Positions 41,932 to 56,974 are shown, counted from the first letter of the stretch. The stretch is DNA of 64,000 nucleotides from Pseudomonas sp. HAR-UPW-AIA-41 (GCF_002304225.1 NZ_NSLB01000002.1:124001-188000), one strand, 5' to 3'. A program made the numbers and translations. The notes: generated by a model not told the origin, from the sequence alone.

Positions 41932-44556
41932 TTAAACGGTCTGTTCGACGTAAGCCCTAGCCAACGCCAGTGCCTCGTCCAGTTTGGCAACATCGGTACC
42001 ACCACCGCGCGCCATATCCGGACGACCACCGCCCTTGCCGCCCACAGCTGCAGCAGCCTGTTTCATCAGGTCGCCGGCCTTGAGCTGCGCCGTAAGGTTC
42101 TGGGTCACACCGGCAACCAGCGTGATCTTGCCGTCCAGCTCGCCACCGAGCAGGATCAACGCACTGCCAAGCTTGTTCTTCAGCTGATCGACCAGGGCCA
42201 ACAGGGCATCGCCATCCAGACCGTCGAGACGGGCAGCCAGCACTTTCACACCCTTGGTATCGACAGCAGAGCCCGCCAGATCATCACCAGCCGCACTGGC
42301 AGCCTTGGCCTTAAGCTGCTCCAGCTCTTTCTCCAGCTGACGGTTGCGCTCCAGAACACCAGCCAGGCGCTCCAGGACGTTGTCGCGATTACCCTTGACC
42401 AGCGTCGCCGCTTCCTTGAGCTGCTCTTCAGCCGCATTCAGGTAAGCCAGCGCCGCGGAACCGGTCACGCCTTCAATTCGGCGCACACCGGAGGCCACAC
42501 CACCTTCACTGGTGATCTTGAACACGCCGATATCACCGGTACGCGCCACGTGAGTACCGCCGCACAGCTCGACCGAGAAGCCGCCGCCCATGGTAAGCAC
42601 GCGCACGCTGTCGCCGTACTTCTCACCGAACAGGGCCATGGCCCCCTTCTGCTTGGCCGTGTCGATATCGGTGACTTCGGTTTCCACCGCACTGTTCTTG
42701 CGGATCTCAGCGTTGACCAGATCTTCCAGCGCCTTGATCTGCTCGGACTTGATGGCCTCGAAGTGGCTGAAGTCAAAACGCAGACGCTGACTGTCGACCA
42801 GCGAGCCCTTCTGTTGCACATGTTCACCCAACACCTGACGCAGCGCGGCATGCAGCAGGTGCGTGGCCGAGTGGTTCAGTGCCGTTGCCTGGCGCACCGA
42901 AGCATCCACCTGCGCGGTTACAGCCGCGGCCGCCTTGAGCACGCCGCTGGCCACTACACCATGGTGCAGGAAGGCGCCACCGGCCTTGGTGGTATCGCGC
43001 ACGTCAAAGCGCAGCCCCGGCGCAGCGAGATAACCGCTGTCACCGACCTGACCGCCGGACTCGGCATAGAACGGCGTACGGTCAAGCACCACCACGCCCT
43101 CCTCACCCTCAGCCAGACTCTCGACCGCAGCCCCAGCCTTGAACAGGCCGACAACCTTGGCTTCGCCAACGGTAGTGCTGTAGCCGGTGAATTCGGTGTC
43201 AACGTCGACCTTGACCAGACTGTTGTAATCCAGACCGAAGGCGCTGGCGGCACGCGCACGCTCGCGCTGGGCCTCCATCTCACGCTCGAAACCGGCCTCA
43301 TCGATGCTCAGGCCGCGCTCGCGGGCGATATCACCGGTCAGGTCCATGGGGAAGCCGTAGGTGTCGTACAGTTTGAAGACCACCTCACCCGGAATTTCCT
43401 TGCCGGTCAGTTCGGCGAGATCCTGCTCCAGAATCTTCAGACCCTGCTCCAGGGTCTTGGCAAACTGCTCTTCCTCGGTTTTCAGCACGCGCTCGACATG
43501 CGCCTGCTGCTCCACCAGCTCAGGGAAGGCAAAGCCCATCTCGCTGGCCAGGGCGGCATAGATCTTGTGGAAGAAGGTACCGCTGGCACCGAGCTTGTTG
43601 CCGTGACGGCAGGCGCGGCGAATGATGCGACGCAGCACATAGCCGCGACCTTCGTTGGACGGTAGTACGCCGTCGGCAATCAGGAAGCCGCAGGAACGGA
43701 TATGGTCAGCCACCACCTTCAGCGAGGCCTGGCCTTCGTTGGCGCAGCCAATCGCGGCTGCCGCCGCATTCAGCAGGCTCTGGAACAGGTCGATCTCGTA
43801 GTTCGAGTTGACGTGTTGCAGCACTGCGCTGATGCGCTCCAGCCCCATGCCGGTGTCCACGCTCGGCGCCGGCAGCGGGTGCAGCACGCCGTCCGCGGTG
43901 CGGTTGAACTGCATGAACACGTTGTTCCAGATCTCGATGTAACGGTCGCCGTCTTCTTCCGGTGAGCCGGGCGGGCCGCCCCAGATGTGCTCGCCATGGT
44001 CGAAGAAGATTTCGGTGCACGGACCGCAAGGACCGGTATCGCCCATCGCCCAGAAGTTATCGGAGGCGTACGGCGCACCCTTGTTGTCGCCGATGCGCAC
44101 CATGCGCTCTGCCGGGATGCCGACTTCCTGAGTCCAGATGTCATAGGCCTCATCGTCGGTGGCATAGACGGTGACCCAGAGCTTTTCCTTGGGCAGGTTC
44201 AGCCACTTGTCGCTGGTCAGGAACTCCCAGGCGTAAGTAATGGCATCGCGCTTGAAATAGTCGCCGAAGCTGAAGTTACCCAGCATCTCGAAAAACGTGT
44301 GGTGACGCGCGGTGTAGCCGACGTTCTCCAGATCGTTGTGCTTGCCGCCGGCACGCACACACTTCTGGCTGGTGGTAGCGCGGGTATAGGCGCGTTTTTC
44401 CAAGCCGAGGAAACAGTCCTTGAACTGGTTCATCCCCGCGTTGGTGAACAGCAGGGTCGGATCATTCGCCGGAATCAGCGAACTGGAGGCCACACGGGCG
44501 TGCCCCTTCTCTTCGAAGAAGCGGAGGAAGGCTTCACGGATTTCTGCGCTTTTCAT
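41932..44556 (-). CDS. alaS: Alanine--tRNA ligase
   Basis: An 874-residue AlaRS: N-terminal class II catalytic domain ([38 protein letters not shown]), tRNA-binding middle, editing domain with the zinc motifs [12 protein letters not shown] and the Cys/His pair in [12 protein letters not shown], and the C-terminal DHHA1/coiled-coil part ([15 protein letters not shown]). It precedes lysC. Confidence 0.98.
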   Translation of the reverse strand: MKSAEIREAFLRFFEEKGHARVASSSLIPANDPTLLFTNAGMNQFKDCFLGLEKRAYTRATTSQKCVRAGGKHNDLENVGYTARHHTFFEMLGNFSFGDYFKRDAITYAWEFLTSDKWLNLPKEKLWVTVYATDDEAYDIWTQEVGIPAERMVRIGDNKGAPYASDNFWAMGDTGPCGPCTEIFFDHGEHIWGGPPGSPEEDGDRYIEIWNNVFMQFNRTADGVLHPLPAPSVDTGMGLERISAVLQHVNSNYEIDLFQSLLNAAAAAIGCANEGQASLKVVADHIRSCGFLIADGVLPSNEGRGYVLRRIIRRACRHGNKLGASGTFFHKIYAALASEMGFAFPELVEQQAHVERVLKTEEEQFAKTLEQGLKILEQDLAELTGKEIPGEVVFKLYDTYGFPMDLTGDIARERGLSIDEAGFEREMEAQRERARAASAFGLDYNSLVKVDVDTEFTGYSTTVGEAKVVGLFKAGAAVESLAEGEEGVVVLDRTPFYAESGGQVGDSGYLAAPGLRFDVRDTTKAGGAFLHHGVVASGVLKAAAAVTAQVDASVRQATALNHSATHLLHAALRQVLGEHVQQKGSLVDSQRLRFDFSHFEAIKSEQIKALEDLVNAEIRKNSAVETEVTDIDTAKQKGAMALFGEKYGDSVRVLTMGGGFSVELCGGTHVARTGDIGVFKITSEGGVASGVRRIEGVTGSAALAYLNAAEEQLKEAATLVKGNRDNVLERLAGVLERNRQLEKELEQLKAKAASAAGDDLAGSAVDTKGVKVLAARLDGLDGDALLALVDQLKNKLGSALILLGGELDGKITLVAGVTQNLTAQLKAGDLMKQAAAAVGGKGGGRPDMARGGGTDVAKLDEALALARAYVEQTV

Positions 44557-44650
44557 TCAGGTCTTCCAGGCGAACTGCGGGCAAAAAATGCCGACAAAAC
44601 CCGCATTATATCGGGCTCAGCGCCAGGAAAAAGCCTTTTCTGCGAGAGAC

Positions 44651-45649
44651 TCAGAGGGAAACGGCTGGAACCACGATAATTCCGGCACGCAGACCGTTTT
44701 TCACCTTGGGATTGGGGAAGATGATGCGGGCGCCCTCCTCCTCGATCAGCCAGCGACTACCCGCAATGTCCTCGGCCAGCAGGAAGCCCTTGGGCAAGGC
44801 GGTGAAGTTCTCCACATCGGGCGCCAGATGCAGCTGAAAACCGTCACTGTGCTTGATCACCTCACGCGCCACAACGAACAGCTGCAGCCCGCTGAAATCC
44901 TCATCATCACCGCTACTGCCATTGGCGATCAGATCACGTAACACGGCCTCCAGCCGCATGAGATTGACACCCTGGTTCTCCCCGAACGGGCGCGCCTTGC
45001 CCAGTTCCAGAGTAAAGGCTTCAGCCTGCAGGTGCGCATAGGTGTGCGAGCTGAAGGTAATACCGGTCTTGTTCTGCAGCAGCACGGCACCGATGCCGGC
45101 ATCGCGCAGCCGGGCCAGCTGGCGGGCCGAGTGCTGGCAGCCATCGCGGTAGGGATAGAGGGCAAACTGCTCGATCTGCGAACCGCGGATGGCGGTGTGC
45201 AGGTCGTAATGCAGGCGCTCGCGACCGGCAAGACTGAAGAAATTGGCCGCAAGCTGTTCCAGCTCTCCGGCACGCAACGCCTCGAAGCCACTGGCCGCTT
45301 CATGCCGACCACTGAACAGGCGGTTGATGTCCTGCTCCACATAGCGCTCACCGCGGCGCATGGCTTCGGGATTGCCCAGCAGAAAGAGAATCCGCACCCG
45401 CGGCCGCAGCTCACCGCTGGCAATCGCCTGCAACAGCCGGTCGAGCAGCTCGATCGGCGCCGTCTCGTTACCGTGCAGGCCGGCGGACAAGAGCAGGTCC
45501 AGCCCGGCATCCTCCGACTTGATCGGACTGACCTCCAGAGCCCCCTCGGCCAGCCAGTGCAAACGCACACCAGCAGCCGTCAACTGAATCTTCTCGGTTG
45601 GCTCACGGCCGGCCAGCGTCAGATCAAGCAGTTTGCCGAGGGACAGCAT
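44651..45649 (-). CDS. astE: Succinylglutamate desuccinylase AstE
   Basis: A 332-residue zinc carboxypeptidase-like enzyme, the last step of the arginine succinyltransferase pathway (N-succinylglutamate to succinate and glutamate). The zinc ligands appear in [12 protein letters not shown] and in [11 protein letters not shown]. The ATG at 45649 ([10 protein letters not shown]) is chosen with GGGGACTCC... upstream; the longer frame runs towards the small gene before it. It ends the ast operon. Confidence 0.94.
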   Translation of the reverse strand: MLSLGKLLDLTLAGREPTEKIQLTAAGVRLHWLAEGALEVSPIKSEDAGLDLLLSAGLHGNETAPIELLDRLLQAIASGELRPRVRILFLLGNPEAMRRGERYVEQDINRLFSGRHEAASGFEALRAGELEQLAANFFSLAGRERLHYDLHTAIRGSQIEQFALYPYRDGCQHSARQLARLRDAGIGAVLLQNKTGITFSSHTYAHLQAEAFTLELGKARPFGENQGVNLMRLEAVLRDLIANGSSGDDEDFSGLQLFVVAREVIKHSDGFQLHLAPDVENFTALPKGFLLAEDIAGSRWLIEEEGARIIFPNPKVKNGLRAGIIVVPAVSL

Positions 45650-45672
45650 GGGGACTCCTCCGTCAGACCACC

Positions 45673-45954
45673 TCAGTGGTCGTGATTGCAATCCGGGCCG
45701 TGCACATGGTCATCGTCATCACCCATTGATTCCATTTCCAGCTGCAAACTGACCAGATTGGTGGCTTGCGGGCGCAGCAGCAGGTTGGCGTACTCGGTGT
45801 CACCATCCTCAACATCCACACCGATCAACAGCTGATCACCCACCGGCTGAATCCACAACTCCTTGCCCTGCCAGACCACGGCAAACCGCGTGCAGGAAGT
45901 TTCCAGCTGGGTGCCGTCGGTATCTTCAAGAATCAGTTGCAGGGCATCGGACAT
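45673..45954 (-). CDS. Small acidic protein with His-rich tail in the ast operon
   Basis: A 93-residue protein that I do not assign a function. It is acidic and predicted to be mainly beta strands, and its tail [15 protein letters not shown] (about 79-93) looks like a metal-binding sequence. It sits between astB and astE with gaps of 13 and 23 bp. AstE is zinc-dependent, so a metal-supply role is conceivable but unproven. A similar small ORF is, from memory, present at this place in other Pseudomonas. Confidence 0.85.
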   Translation of the reverse strand: MSDALQLILEDTDGTQLETSCTRFAVVWQGKELWIQPVGDQLLIGVDVEDGDTEYANLLLRPQATNLVSLQLEMESMGDDDDHVHGPDCNHDH

Positions 45955-45967
45955 GGGATCGTTACTC

Positions 45968-48828
<2,861 letters not shown>

Positions 48829-49854
48829 TCAGTTCTGCGCGTCACGCGCCGACAACGGCACGGCCCGCACCTGGCTGCCTGCAGTGAGTTGCAGACGCTT
48901 GGCGGTCAGGGCATCAACCACCAGGGTGCCGGAAGCCACCCGCGCCGGTGCGGCGGTAATGCGGCAGTCCTCGCGCTTGCGGTTGTGCATCAGGTACGGC
49001 ACGGCCTCGTCACCCGGGGTGCCGATGGCCAGGATCAGCAACTGGCTGTCGGCCACGGCGCGAATCTTGTCGGTCTGCACTTCGATGGCCGGGCCTGCGT
49101 CGAAAATGTCGACATAGCCCTGATAGCTGAAACCTTCGCCCTTGAGCATGGCCAGCGCAGGTTCCGTGTGCGGGTGCACACGCCCGATCACGGCCTGTGC
49201 TTCCTCGGTGAGGAAACAGGTATAGAGCGGGAACTTGGGCATCAGCTCGGCAATGAAGGACTTGTTGCCCAGGCCGGTGAGGTAGTCCGCGCGGGAGAAT
49301 TCCATGGTGAAGAAGTGCCGGCCCAGGCTTTCCCAGAACGGCGAGCGACCATCGGCGTCGGACATGCCGCGCATTTCGGCAATGACCTTGTCGCCGAACA
49401 GTTCACGGAATTCGGCGATGAACATGAAGCGCGCCTTGGACAGCAGACGGCCATTGAGGCCGCTGCGATGATCGGCATGCAGGAACAGCGAGCAGAGTTC
49501 GGAATGCCCGGTCAGGTCGTTGGCCAGGAACAGCGTGGGAATTTCACGGTGAATGCCCAGTTCCTGCGAGGCACTGACGGTCAGGCCGACGCGGAAGTTG
49601 TACCAGGGCTCACGCTTGCCCACGGCGCCTGCTACTGCAGAGATCCCCACCACCTCGCCGTCATCGTTTTCCATGACGAACAGGTAATCGGCATCGGCGC
49701 GCTCGGCCTCGCCTCTGAAGGTCTTCTCCGCCCAGCTCACGCGATGGGACAGGCGCTCCTCATTGGCCGGCAGAGTGGTCAGGCCGGTACCGGTGCTCTG
49801 CGCCAGAGCCATCAGTGCCGGCAGGTCGCTGCTGCGCACGGGACGAACAATCAT
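48829..49854 (-). CDS. aruG: Arginine N-succinyltransferase, beta subunit AruG
   Basis: A 341-residue AstA-family protein. MIVRPVRSSDLPALMALAQS is the N-acyltransferase start, with KEPWYNFRVG-type and HREIPTLFLANDLTGHSELC segments. The second paralogue (AruF) lies upstream; in Pseudomonas the two form a heteromeric enzyme using succinyl-CoA and arginine. Confidence 0.94.
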   Translation of the reverse strand: MIVRPVRSSDLPALMALAQSTGTGLTTLPANEERLSHRVSWAEKTFRGEAERADADYLFVMENDDGEVVGISAVAGAVGKREPWYNFRVGLTVSASQELGIHREIPTLFLANDLTGHSELCSLFLHADHRSGLNGRLLSKARFMFIAEFRELFGDKVIAEMRGMSDADGRSPFWESLGRHFFTMEFSRADYLTGLGNKSFIAELMPKFPLYTCFLTEEAQAVIGRVHPHTEPALAMLKGEGFSYQGYVDIFDAGPAIEVQTDKIRAVADSQLLILAIGTPGDEAVPYLMHNRKREDCRITAAPARVASGTLVVDALTAKRLQLTAGSQVRAVPLSARDAQN

Positions 49855-49942
49855 AGTGCCTCCAGGCTTTCAGGGCCGTCGCCACAGGCGCTCGGCCAGC
49901 ATGCCGCAGGGTGCCGCCGCAGGGCGACGCCCGGTTGATCGA

Positions 49943-50959
49943 TCAGAGGGCGACCAGGCGCACCGTGGCGCCCTCACCCACACCCAGCGCCTCGGCAGCC
50001 TCTGCCGACAGGGTCACCGGCTTGCCGGGCACCCAGTCGAGGTCGGCAACGATGGCGCGGAAATCCTGCAACTGGCCGTTGCACACCAGGTACTGGCGGC
50101 CGCCCTTGCCGGGTTCGCCGACGCGCACCGGCACCACGCGGCTCTGGCTGATCGAAAGAATGCTGCTGGTGCGCGCATGCAGGGTCGGCCCGCCATCGAA
50201 GATGTCGATGTAGTGGTCGGTCTCGAAGCCCTCGCGCATGAGAATGTCGAAATTGACCTGGGCGCGCGGGTAAACCTGGCCCATGACCTCCTGCGCCTCA
50301 TCCGGCAGCAGCGGCACGTAGATCGGGTAATGCGGCATCAGCTCGGCGAGGAAGGTACGGCTCTTCAGGCCGCACAGGCGCTCGGCCTCGACGTAGCTCA
50401 TGTCGAAGAAGTTGCGGCCCACGGCATTCCAGAACGGCGACTCGCCCTGCTCGTCGCTGTAACCGACGATCTCCACCACCACCGCATCGGAGAAGCGCTC
50501 CGGGTGACTGGCGAGAAACAGCAGGCGGCCACGCGAGTTGAGCTCGGCGTAAGGCGTATCCACCAGTTCGGGCTGCACGTAGTAGCTGGTCAGCAGGCTG
50601 TTGCCGGTGAGGTCATGGCACAGCGAGAGGACGTGAATCTTGTTGTGGATGCCCAGCGAGCGCGAGGCATGCACGAAGGTTTCGTTGCGAAAGCTGTAGA
50701 AGGGTTCGGAGTAACCGGCCGAGGCGACCACCCCGGAGCAGCCGACCAGACGTCCGGTCTGACTGTCTTCGAGGACGAAGAAGTAGCTCTCCTCGCCGTT
50801 GAAACTGACTTCGGCACCGAACGAGGCTTCCGAGGCCTGGATCTTCTCCTGCAGACGCTGCAGATCGTCCGGCAGGGAAGTGACACCAATCGGGCTATCC
50901 GCCGCCAGGCGCTGTACCTCGGCGAGATCGGACAATTGCGCAGGGCGCATCACCAGCAT
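49943..50959 (-). CDS. aruF: Arginine/ornithine N-succinyltransferase, alpha subunit AruF
   Basis: A 338-residue AstA-family protein, MLVMRPAQLSDLAEVQRLAA, with CHDLTGNSLLTSYYVQPELV and ERFSDAVVVEIVGYSDEQGE. It is paralogous to AruG, 88 bp upstream of it. It carries out the first step together with AruG. Confidence 0.94.
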   Translation of the reverse strand: MLVMRPAQLSDLAEVQRLAADSPIGVTSLPDDLQRLQEKIQASEASFGAEVSFNGEESYFFVLEDSQTGRLVGCSGVVASAGYSEPFYSFRNETFVHASRSLGIHNKIHVLSLCHDLTGNSLLTSYYVQPELVDTPYAELNSRGRLLFLASHPERFSDAVVVEIVGYSDEQGESPFWNAVGRNFFDMSYVEAERLCGLKSRTFLAELMPHYPIYVPLLPDEAQEVMGQVYPRAQVNFDILMREGFETDHYIDIFDGGPTLHARTSSILSISQSRVVPVRVGEPGKGGRQYLVCNGQLQDFRAIVADLDWVPGKPVTLSAEAAEALGVGEGATVRLVAL

Positions 50960-51081
50960 GGTGTCACTCCTTCTTGTAAAAACTCCGGCAAACCTGAGCC
51001 TGCCAGAGAAAACCGGGGGATGAGGGTCACCCCGGTACGCATGGAATCGTCAGGTCGCGGGCCCAGGCACGCGACCGCCCG

Positions 51082-52423
<1,342 letters not shown>

Positions 52424-52534
52424 GAAAGCGTCGGGAAGGCGCAGTTTAAACGCTGCGCAGGCGTATTAGGACCCATTCGACGGCAATTTGACGGCTTTTA
52501 CCGCGAAGCCGGGCAACCCTCGACCGACGTGGTT

Positions 52535-53310
52535 TCAGTCCAGACGACCGCTGGCAATGGATTCACCGGCCGCCCAAAGGCCCCACTCGCCCGGCTGAAA
52601 CAGCGTCCACTGCTCATTGTCGGTGAGCGCCTCGGTGGCCAGTACGGTGACCACATCATTGGCCGTGGTCTGCGCCTTGAAGTCGACTTCCAGCTCGACA
52701 TCCTTGAGATGCGCCGGGCCAAAGGGCGCACGCCGGGTAATGCGCGCCAGCTTGGTGCTGCAGAAACCGAACAGCCACTGGCCATTGCTCAGCAGGCAGT
52801 TGAACACGCCCTGGCGGCGGTACTCGGCGCAGGCGCTGAGCAGCAGCGGCAGGAGCAACTGCACCGGCACATCATCGGCAAAAGCGCCGCGGATACGATT
52901 GAGCAGATCGCAGAACACCGCCTCGCTGTCGGTATCACCCACCGGACGATAGAAATCCCGCCGCCCGGCGAAGTCCGTCAGTTGACCGTTGTGGGCGAAG
53001 CACCAGTTGCGCCCCCATAGCTCACGCACGAAGGGATGGGTGTTGGCCAGACAGACCTGCCCCACATTGGCCTGACGCACATGGGCGATGACCACTTCGC
53101 TCTTGATCGGAAAGCGCTGCACCAGCTGCGCCACTTCCGAGTCGCAACCCGGCGCCGGTCCTGAAACAGGCGCACGCCCCGCCCCTCGTAAAAAGCCACG
53201 CCCCAGCCGTCCTTGTGAGGCCCGGTACGACCGCCCCGCTGCATCAGGCCGGTGAAACTGAAGACGATATCGGTGGGCACGTTGGCATTCATGCCCAGCA
53301 GTTCGCACAT
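52535..53310 (-). pseudogene. Class II glutamine amidotransferase (YafJ type) with a frameshift
   Basis: The reading begins [20 protein letters not shown] with [20 protein letters not shown], the N-terminal nucleophile (Cys2) form of the YafJ/GATase-2 family. At about 53157 the frame breaks after RLFQD and continues in another frame from [20 protein letters not shown] through [15 protein letters not shown] to the stop at 52535. The two parts join into a normal 257-258-residue protein if one base is restored in the C run at 53157-53161 (plus-strand GGTCC, expected GGGTCC). It is either a recent mutation or a sequencing error. It follows the HIT gene by one base. Confidence 0.85.
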
Positions 53311-53311
53311 C

Positions 53312-53758
53312 TCAGGGCTCCTGCGCCAGAGCTGCGCGCAGCTGCTCGGCCTCAGCCAGAAAGCGCCGCTCCAGACGCGCACGCGCCAGCGGCAGGAAGC
53401 GGGTCAGGGCGCGCCACAGCAGGGCAACCAGATCACCGCGACGGCGCGGAATCAAGTGCAGATGCAGGTGCGGCACATGCTGGTTGCTTTCGGGGCCATC
53501 GTTGACCAGCAGATTGATGCCGCGCGCACCGTAGCCCGCCCGGCGCAGGGCACGCGCCAGGCGCTCGGTGAGCGGCAGCAGTGCGGCGCGGGCAGCCGGA
53601 TCGAGATCACTCAGGTAAGGCGCATGCTGGCGGGAAACCACCAGCACATGAGCCGGGCGCAGCGGGAAGATATCCAGCAGGACGATGAAATGCTCGTCCT
53701 CATAAATGCGGTGAGCCGGCAGGCGACCGGCTTCGATGGCACAGAAGACGCAATCCAT
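53312..53758 (-). CDS. HIT family nucleotide-binding protein
   Basis: A 148-residue HIT-fold protein. [20 protein letters not shown] and the catalytic [13 protein letters not shown] histidine triad (about 100-112) are clear. HIT proteins hydrolyse or transfer nucleotide groups; the substrate is unknown. An Arg/Ala-rich C-terminal helix extends the usual domain. It lies 11 bp after the next gene and is followed by the frameshifted amidotransferase. Confidence 0.92.
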   Translation of the reverse strand: MDCVFCAIEAGRLPAHRIYEDEHFIVLLDIFPLRPAHVLVVSRQHAPYLSDLDPAARAALLPLTERLARALRRAGYGARGINLLVNDGPESNQHVPHLHLHLIPRRRGDLVALLWRALTRFLPLARARLERRFLAEAEQLRAALAQEP

Positions 53759-53769
53759 GCGCGCAGCTC

Positions 53770-54246
53770 CTAGAGACGCGGTTCGATGCGCAGGCGGCGA
53801 TCGCCATGGGCATCCCGGCGGGTGTCGACGTCGGCGCGGCCTTCGCGATCCATCAGCTCACGCAGGGTCGGCTCATCGTCCTCGACGACCGTCTGGCGCG
53901 GCTTGCGGCGCGACTGCCACCAGCTTTCCAGCGGCCAGCGCACGAAGGCAAATGCCAGGTAGAGCGCCATACCGATGGCGCCGTACATGGCCAGATCGGA
54001 GAAGGCCAGCGGGTTGTTGCCGACCTTGAACAGAATATCCAGCGCGGCAATCGCCACGGCCGGGGCATACAGCTCGCGGGCCGGATCGACAATGGTCGGC
54101 GTCAGCAGCAGCACCGCCATCAGCATTCGCAACGGCTCGCGCAACCAGCGCCACATCCAGCCGGTCATCTGGAACCACACCAGCAGGCAGCCGAGTCCGG
54201 CAACGGCATACAGGGCCCAGGCAAGCAGATAGTCGTTCTCGGTCAT
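53770..54246 (-). CDS. Membrane protein of unknown function
   Basis: A 158-residue protein with three or four membrane helices (LLAWALYAVAGLGCLLVWFQ; LRMLMAVLLLTPTIV; LAMYGAIGMALYLAFAFV) and a charged C-terminal tail. Conserved in Pseudomonas as far as I recall, without known function. ATG 54246 is preferred to the one at 54261. Confidence 0.85.
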   Translation of the reverse strand: MTENDYLLAWALYAVAGLGCLLVWFQMTGWMWRWLREPLRMLMAVLLLTPTIVDPARELYAPAVAIAALDILFKVGNNPLAFSDLAMYGAIGMALYLAFAFVRWPLESWWQSRRKPRQTVVEDDEPTLRELMDREGRADVDTRRDAHGDRRLRIEPRL

Positions 54247-54324
54247 CGTGGCGCGTGGCATGGCTGGTCAGGGGGCACGTATGATAGCCGCTTTGCCCGT
54301 TGTCGTCTGCCAAGAGAGCCCGCC

Positions 54325-56367
54325 ATGCCCACCGCCCCGATTGCCCGTGCCGAGCACGGCGCCGACCCTTACGCCTGGCTGGAGCAACGCGACAGCGAAG
54401 CCGTACTGGCTTACCTGCAAGCGGAAAACGCCTACCTGGAAGAGTCCCTGGCAGGGCAGAGTAACCTGCGCGAGCAGCTGTTTCAGGAGATCAAGGGGCG
54501 CATCCGCGAAACCGACCTCAGCCTGCCGACCCCCTGGGGCGATTACCTGTACTACCAGCGCACCCAGGCGGGCGACGAGTACCCGCGGCACTACCGCTGC
54601 AACCGCCAGGGCGACAGCCTGGTCGTGGACGAAGCCAGCGAGCAACTGCTGCTCGACCCCAACGTTCTGGCCGAAGGCGGCTATCTGAGTCTGGGCGCAT
54701 TCAGCATCAGCCCCGACCAGCGTCTGCTGGCCTACAGCCTCGACCGCAGCGGCGATGAAATCTACCAGCTGTTCGTCAAGGACTTAGGCAGCGGCGCCAT
54801 CACCGCCCTGCCCTTCGGCGAGGCCGACGGCAGCCTGACCTGGGCCAATGACAGCCAGACCCTGTTCTTCGCCACCCTCGACGACACCCACCGGCCGCAC
54901 CGCCTGTTTCGCCACCGGCTGGGCGATGCTGGCGCCAGCCTGGTGTTCGAGGAAGAGGACGGACGCTACTTTCTCAGCTGCCACCGCGCCAGCTCCGAAC
55001 GTCAGCTGATCCTGCTGCTGTCGAGCAAGACCACCAGCGAAGCCTGGGTGCTGGATGCTGTGCAGCCCCACGCCGACTTCCGCTGCCTGGCCCGCCGCGA
55101 GGAAGGCCATGAGTACTACCCCGATCACGGCTTCCTCGACGGCCGCTGGTGCTGGTTCATTCGCAGCAACCAGAGCGGCATCAACTTCGCGCTCTATCAA
55201 GCCGCCGAGGATCGCCCGGAGCGCACCCACTGGCAGGAGATGGTCGCCCACGACCCGGCCGTGATGCTCGAAGGCCTGACCCTCAATCTCGAGGCCATGG
55301 TCCTCAGTCTGCGCGAGGGCGGTCTGCCGCTGCTGGAGCTGCGCAGCAACGGCCAGCCGCCCCGACGCCTGAGCCTGCCGGATGCGGCCTACAGCCTCTA
55401 TGTGCAGGACAGTCTGGAGTTCCACAGCCCGGTACTGCACCTGCGTTACGAGGCGCTCAACCGGCCGGCGCAGATCCGCCAGCTGGACCTGCGCAGCGGC
55501 GAGCAGCGCGTGCTCAAGGAAACCCCGGTGGAAGGGCCGTTCGACGCCGATGCCTACGTCAGTCGCCGCCTCTGGGCAACGGCCGCGGACGGCACCCAGG
55601 TGCCGATCAGTCTGGTAGGCCGCCGCGAGATACTGGCGGCCGGAGAACCTGCGCCGCTCTATCTGTATGGTTACGGCGCCTATGGCGAGTGCCTCGACCC
55701 CTGGTTTTCCCACGCCCGCCTGAGTCTGCTGGAGCGCGGTTTCATCTTCGCCATCGCCCATGTGCGTGGCGGCGGCGAACTGGGCGAAGCCTGGTACCGC
55801 GCCGGCAAGCTGGAACACAAGCAGAATACGTTCGGCGATTTCATCGCCTGTGCCGAAGCCCTGATCAGTGAGGGCCTGACCACGGCCCGGCAACTGGCAA
55901 TCAGCGGCGGCAGTGCCGGCGGGCTGTTGATCGGCGCCGTGCTCAATCAGCGTCCCGAGCTGTTCGCCGCAGCGATTGCCGAAGTGCCCTTCGTCGATGT
56001 GCTGAACACCATGCTCAACCCCGATCTGCCGCTGACAGTCACCGAGTACGACGAGTGGGGCGACCCCAACGAGGCAGAGGTCCATGCACGGATCAAGGCC
56101 TATGCGCCTTATGAGAATGTGCAGCGCCAGACCTATCCGGCGCTGCTGGCCGTGGCCGGCTACCACGACAGCCGCGTGCAGTACTGGGAAGCGGCCAAAT
56201 GGGTGGCCAAGCTGCGCACGCGCAAGACCGACGATCACCTGCTGCTGCTCAAGACCGACTTCGACGCCGGCCATGGCGGCATGAGCGGCCGTTACCAGGC
56301 GCTGCGCGATGTGGCGCTGGAGTATGCCTTCCTGCTCAAGGTGCTTGGACTTATCCAGCAATCCTGA
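54325..56367 (+). CDS. ptrB: Oligopeptidase B (S9A serine peptidase)
   Basis: A 680-residue prolyl-oligopeptidase-family peptidase that cleaves after Arg/Lys in short peptides. An N-terminal beta-propeller (about 70-400) is followed by the alpha/beta hydrolase domain with YGYGAYGECLDPWFSHARLS, nucleophile GGSAGG (Ser530), Asp615 in GYHDSRVQYWE and His650 in DAGHGGMSGR. The ATG at 54325 is used; the frame upstream overlaps the divergent membrane-protein gene. Confidence 0.95.
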   Translation: MPTAPIARAEHGADPYAWLEQRDSEAVLAYLQAENAYLEESLAGQSNLREQLFQEIKGRIRETDLSLPTPWGDYLYYQRTQAGDEYPRHYRCNRQGDSLVVDEASEQLLLDPNVLAEGGYLSLGAFSISPDQRLLAYSLDRSGDEIYQLFVKDLGSGAITALPFGEADGSLTWANDSQTLFFATLDDTHRPHRLFRHRLGDAGASLVFEEEDGRYFLSCHRASSERQLILLLSSKTTSEAWVLDAVQPHADFRCLARREEGHEYYPDHGFLDGRWCWFIRSNQSGINFALYQAAEDRPERTHWQEMVAHDPAVMLEGLTLNLEAMVLSLREGGLPLLELRSNGQPPRRLSLPDAAYSLYVQDSLEFHSPVLHLRYEALNRPAQIRQLDLRSGEQRVLKETPVEGPFDADAYVSRRLWATAADGTQVPISLVGRREILAAGEPAPLYLYGYGAYGECLDPWFSHARLSLLERGFIFAIAHVRGGGELGEAWYRAGKLEHKQNTFGDFIACAEALISEGLTTARQLAISGGSAGGLLIGAVLNQRPELFAAAIAEVPFVDVLNTMLNPDLPLTVTEYDEWGDPNEAEVHARIKAYAPYENVQRQTYPALLAVAGYHDSRVQYWEAAKWVAKLRTRKTDDHLLLLKTDFDAGHGGMSGRYQALRDVALEYAFLLKVLGLIQQS

Positions 56368-56372
56368 GCCGC

Positions 56373-56407
56373 AAAAGAAAACCCCGTCGCGATGGCTCGC
56401 GGCGGGG
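56373..56407 (-). terminator. Terminator of the lipoprotein gene (convergent with ptrB)
   Basis: CCCCGTCGCGA and TCGCGGCGGGG form an 11-bp stem with one G-T pair. On the minus strand TTTTCTTTT follows, so it serves the minus-strand gene best. Confidence 0.85.
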
Positions 56408-56434
56408 CTCTCAAGGGCGACAGATGCCGCCGTC

Positions 56435-56974
56435 TTACATATGGTTTTTCTTGAACTGGGCGATGGTATCGTCCGGACGGCCTTCTTCCTTCTGCAGGCC
56501 GTAGGTCACCGACACGCCATCCGGGCCACCACCGATGTCGGTGTAGCGGAAGATCGGCTCACCGAGCTGAATCATGTCCTTCATGTCGCCGTAGCGCTTG
56601 AACACATAAATGCGCCCTTCCTGACGCACTTCACCGTAGAACGGATGCGCTGGCACCAGAGCGACCTTGAGGAACTGGTAAGCGGCAATCTGCTCCAGCG
56701 GCTTGCCCTGATCTTCGGCGCGCAGGGCGAGAATCAGCTCCTGACCGGCCGGATCCTTCTCTTCCAGTTTGCGCAGAACCGGGGCCTTCTCGGTGCTGAG
56801 GAAGTTTTTGAATACCTGGTAGTCATCGAAGACATACACCTGGGTTTCTGTGCGCACCTGGTACCAGTCTTCGTTGTTCAGCGCCGGAGCCTTGCTGGCC
56901 ACGGGAACCTGGCTGCTACAGGCACTGACGGCGGCTGCCAGCAGGGCGAAGGAAACTGGTTTGAGAAACGACAT
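56435..56974 (-). CDS. Putative lipoprotein of unknown function
   Basis: A 179-residue exported lipoprotein with signal sequence MSFLKPVSFALLAAAVSAC (lipobox VSAC, Cys19). Residue after Cys is Ser, so outer-membrane sorting is expected. The mature part shows QVYVFDDYQVFKNFLSTEKA and GRIYVFKRYGDMKDMIQLGE, two related strands that suggest an internal duplication. Function not recognised. Confidence 0.85.
   Translation of the reverse strand: MSFLKPVSFALLAAAVSACSSQVPVASKAPALNNEDWYQVRTETQVYVFDDYQVFKNFLSTEKAPVLRKLEEKDPAGQELILALRAEDQGKPLEQIAAYQFLKVALVPAHPFYGEVRQEGRIYVFKRYGDMKDMIQLGEPIFRYTDIGGGPDGVSVTYGLQKEEGRPDDTIAQFKKNHM

Noticed and set aside
41707..43665. Long plus-strand open frame (652 codons) opposite alaS and lysC
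   Set aside because: It lies antisense to clear alaS and lysC genes, has no recognisable domains, and its composition is that of a shadow of GC-rich codons.
54784..56361. Minus-strand open frame of 525 codons opposite ptrB
   Set aside because: Antisense shadow of the oligopeptidase B gene, whose catalytic triad is complete; no family resemblance.
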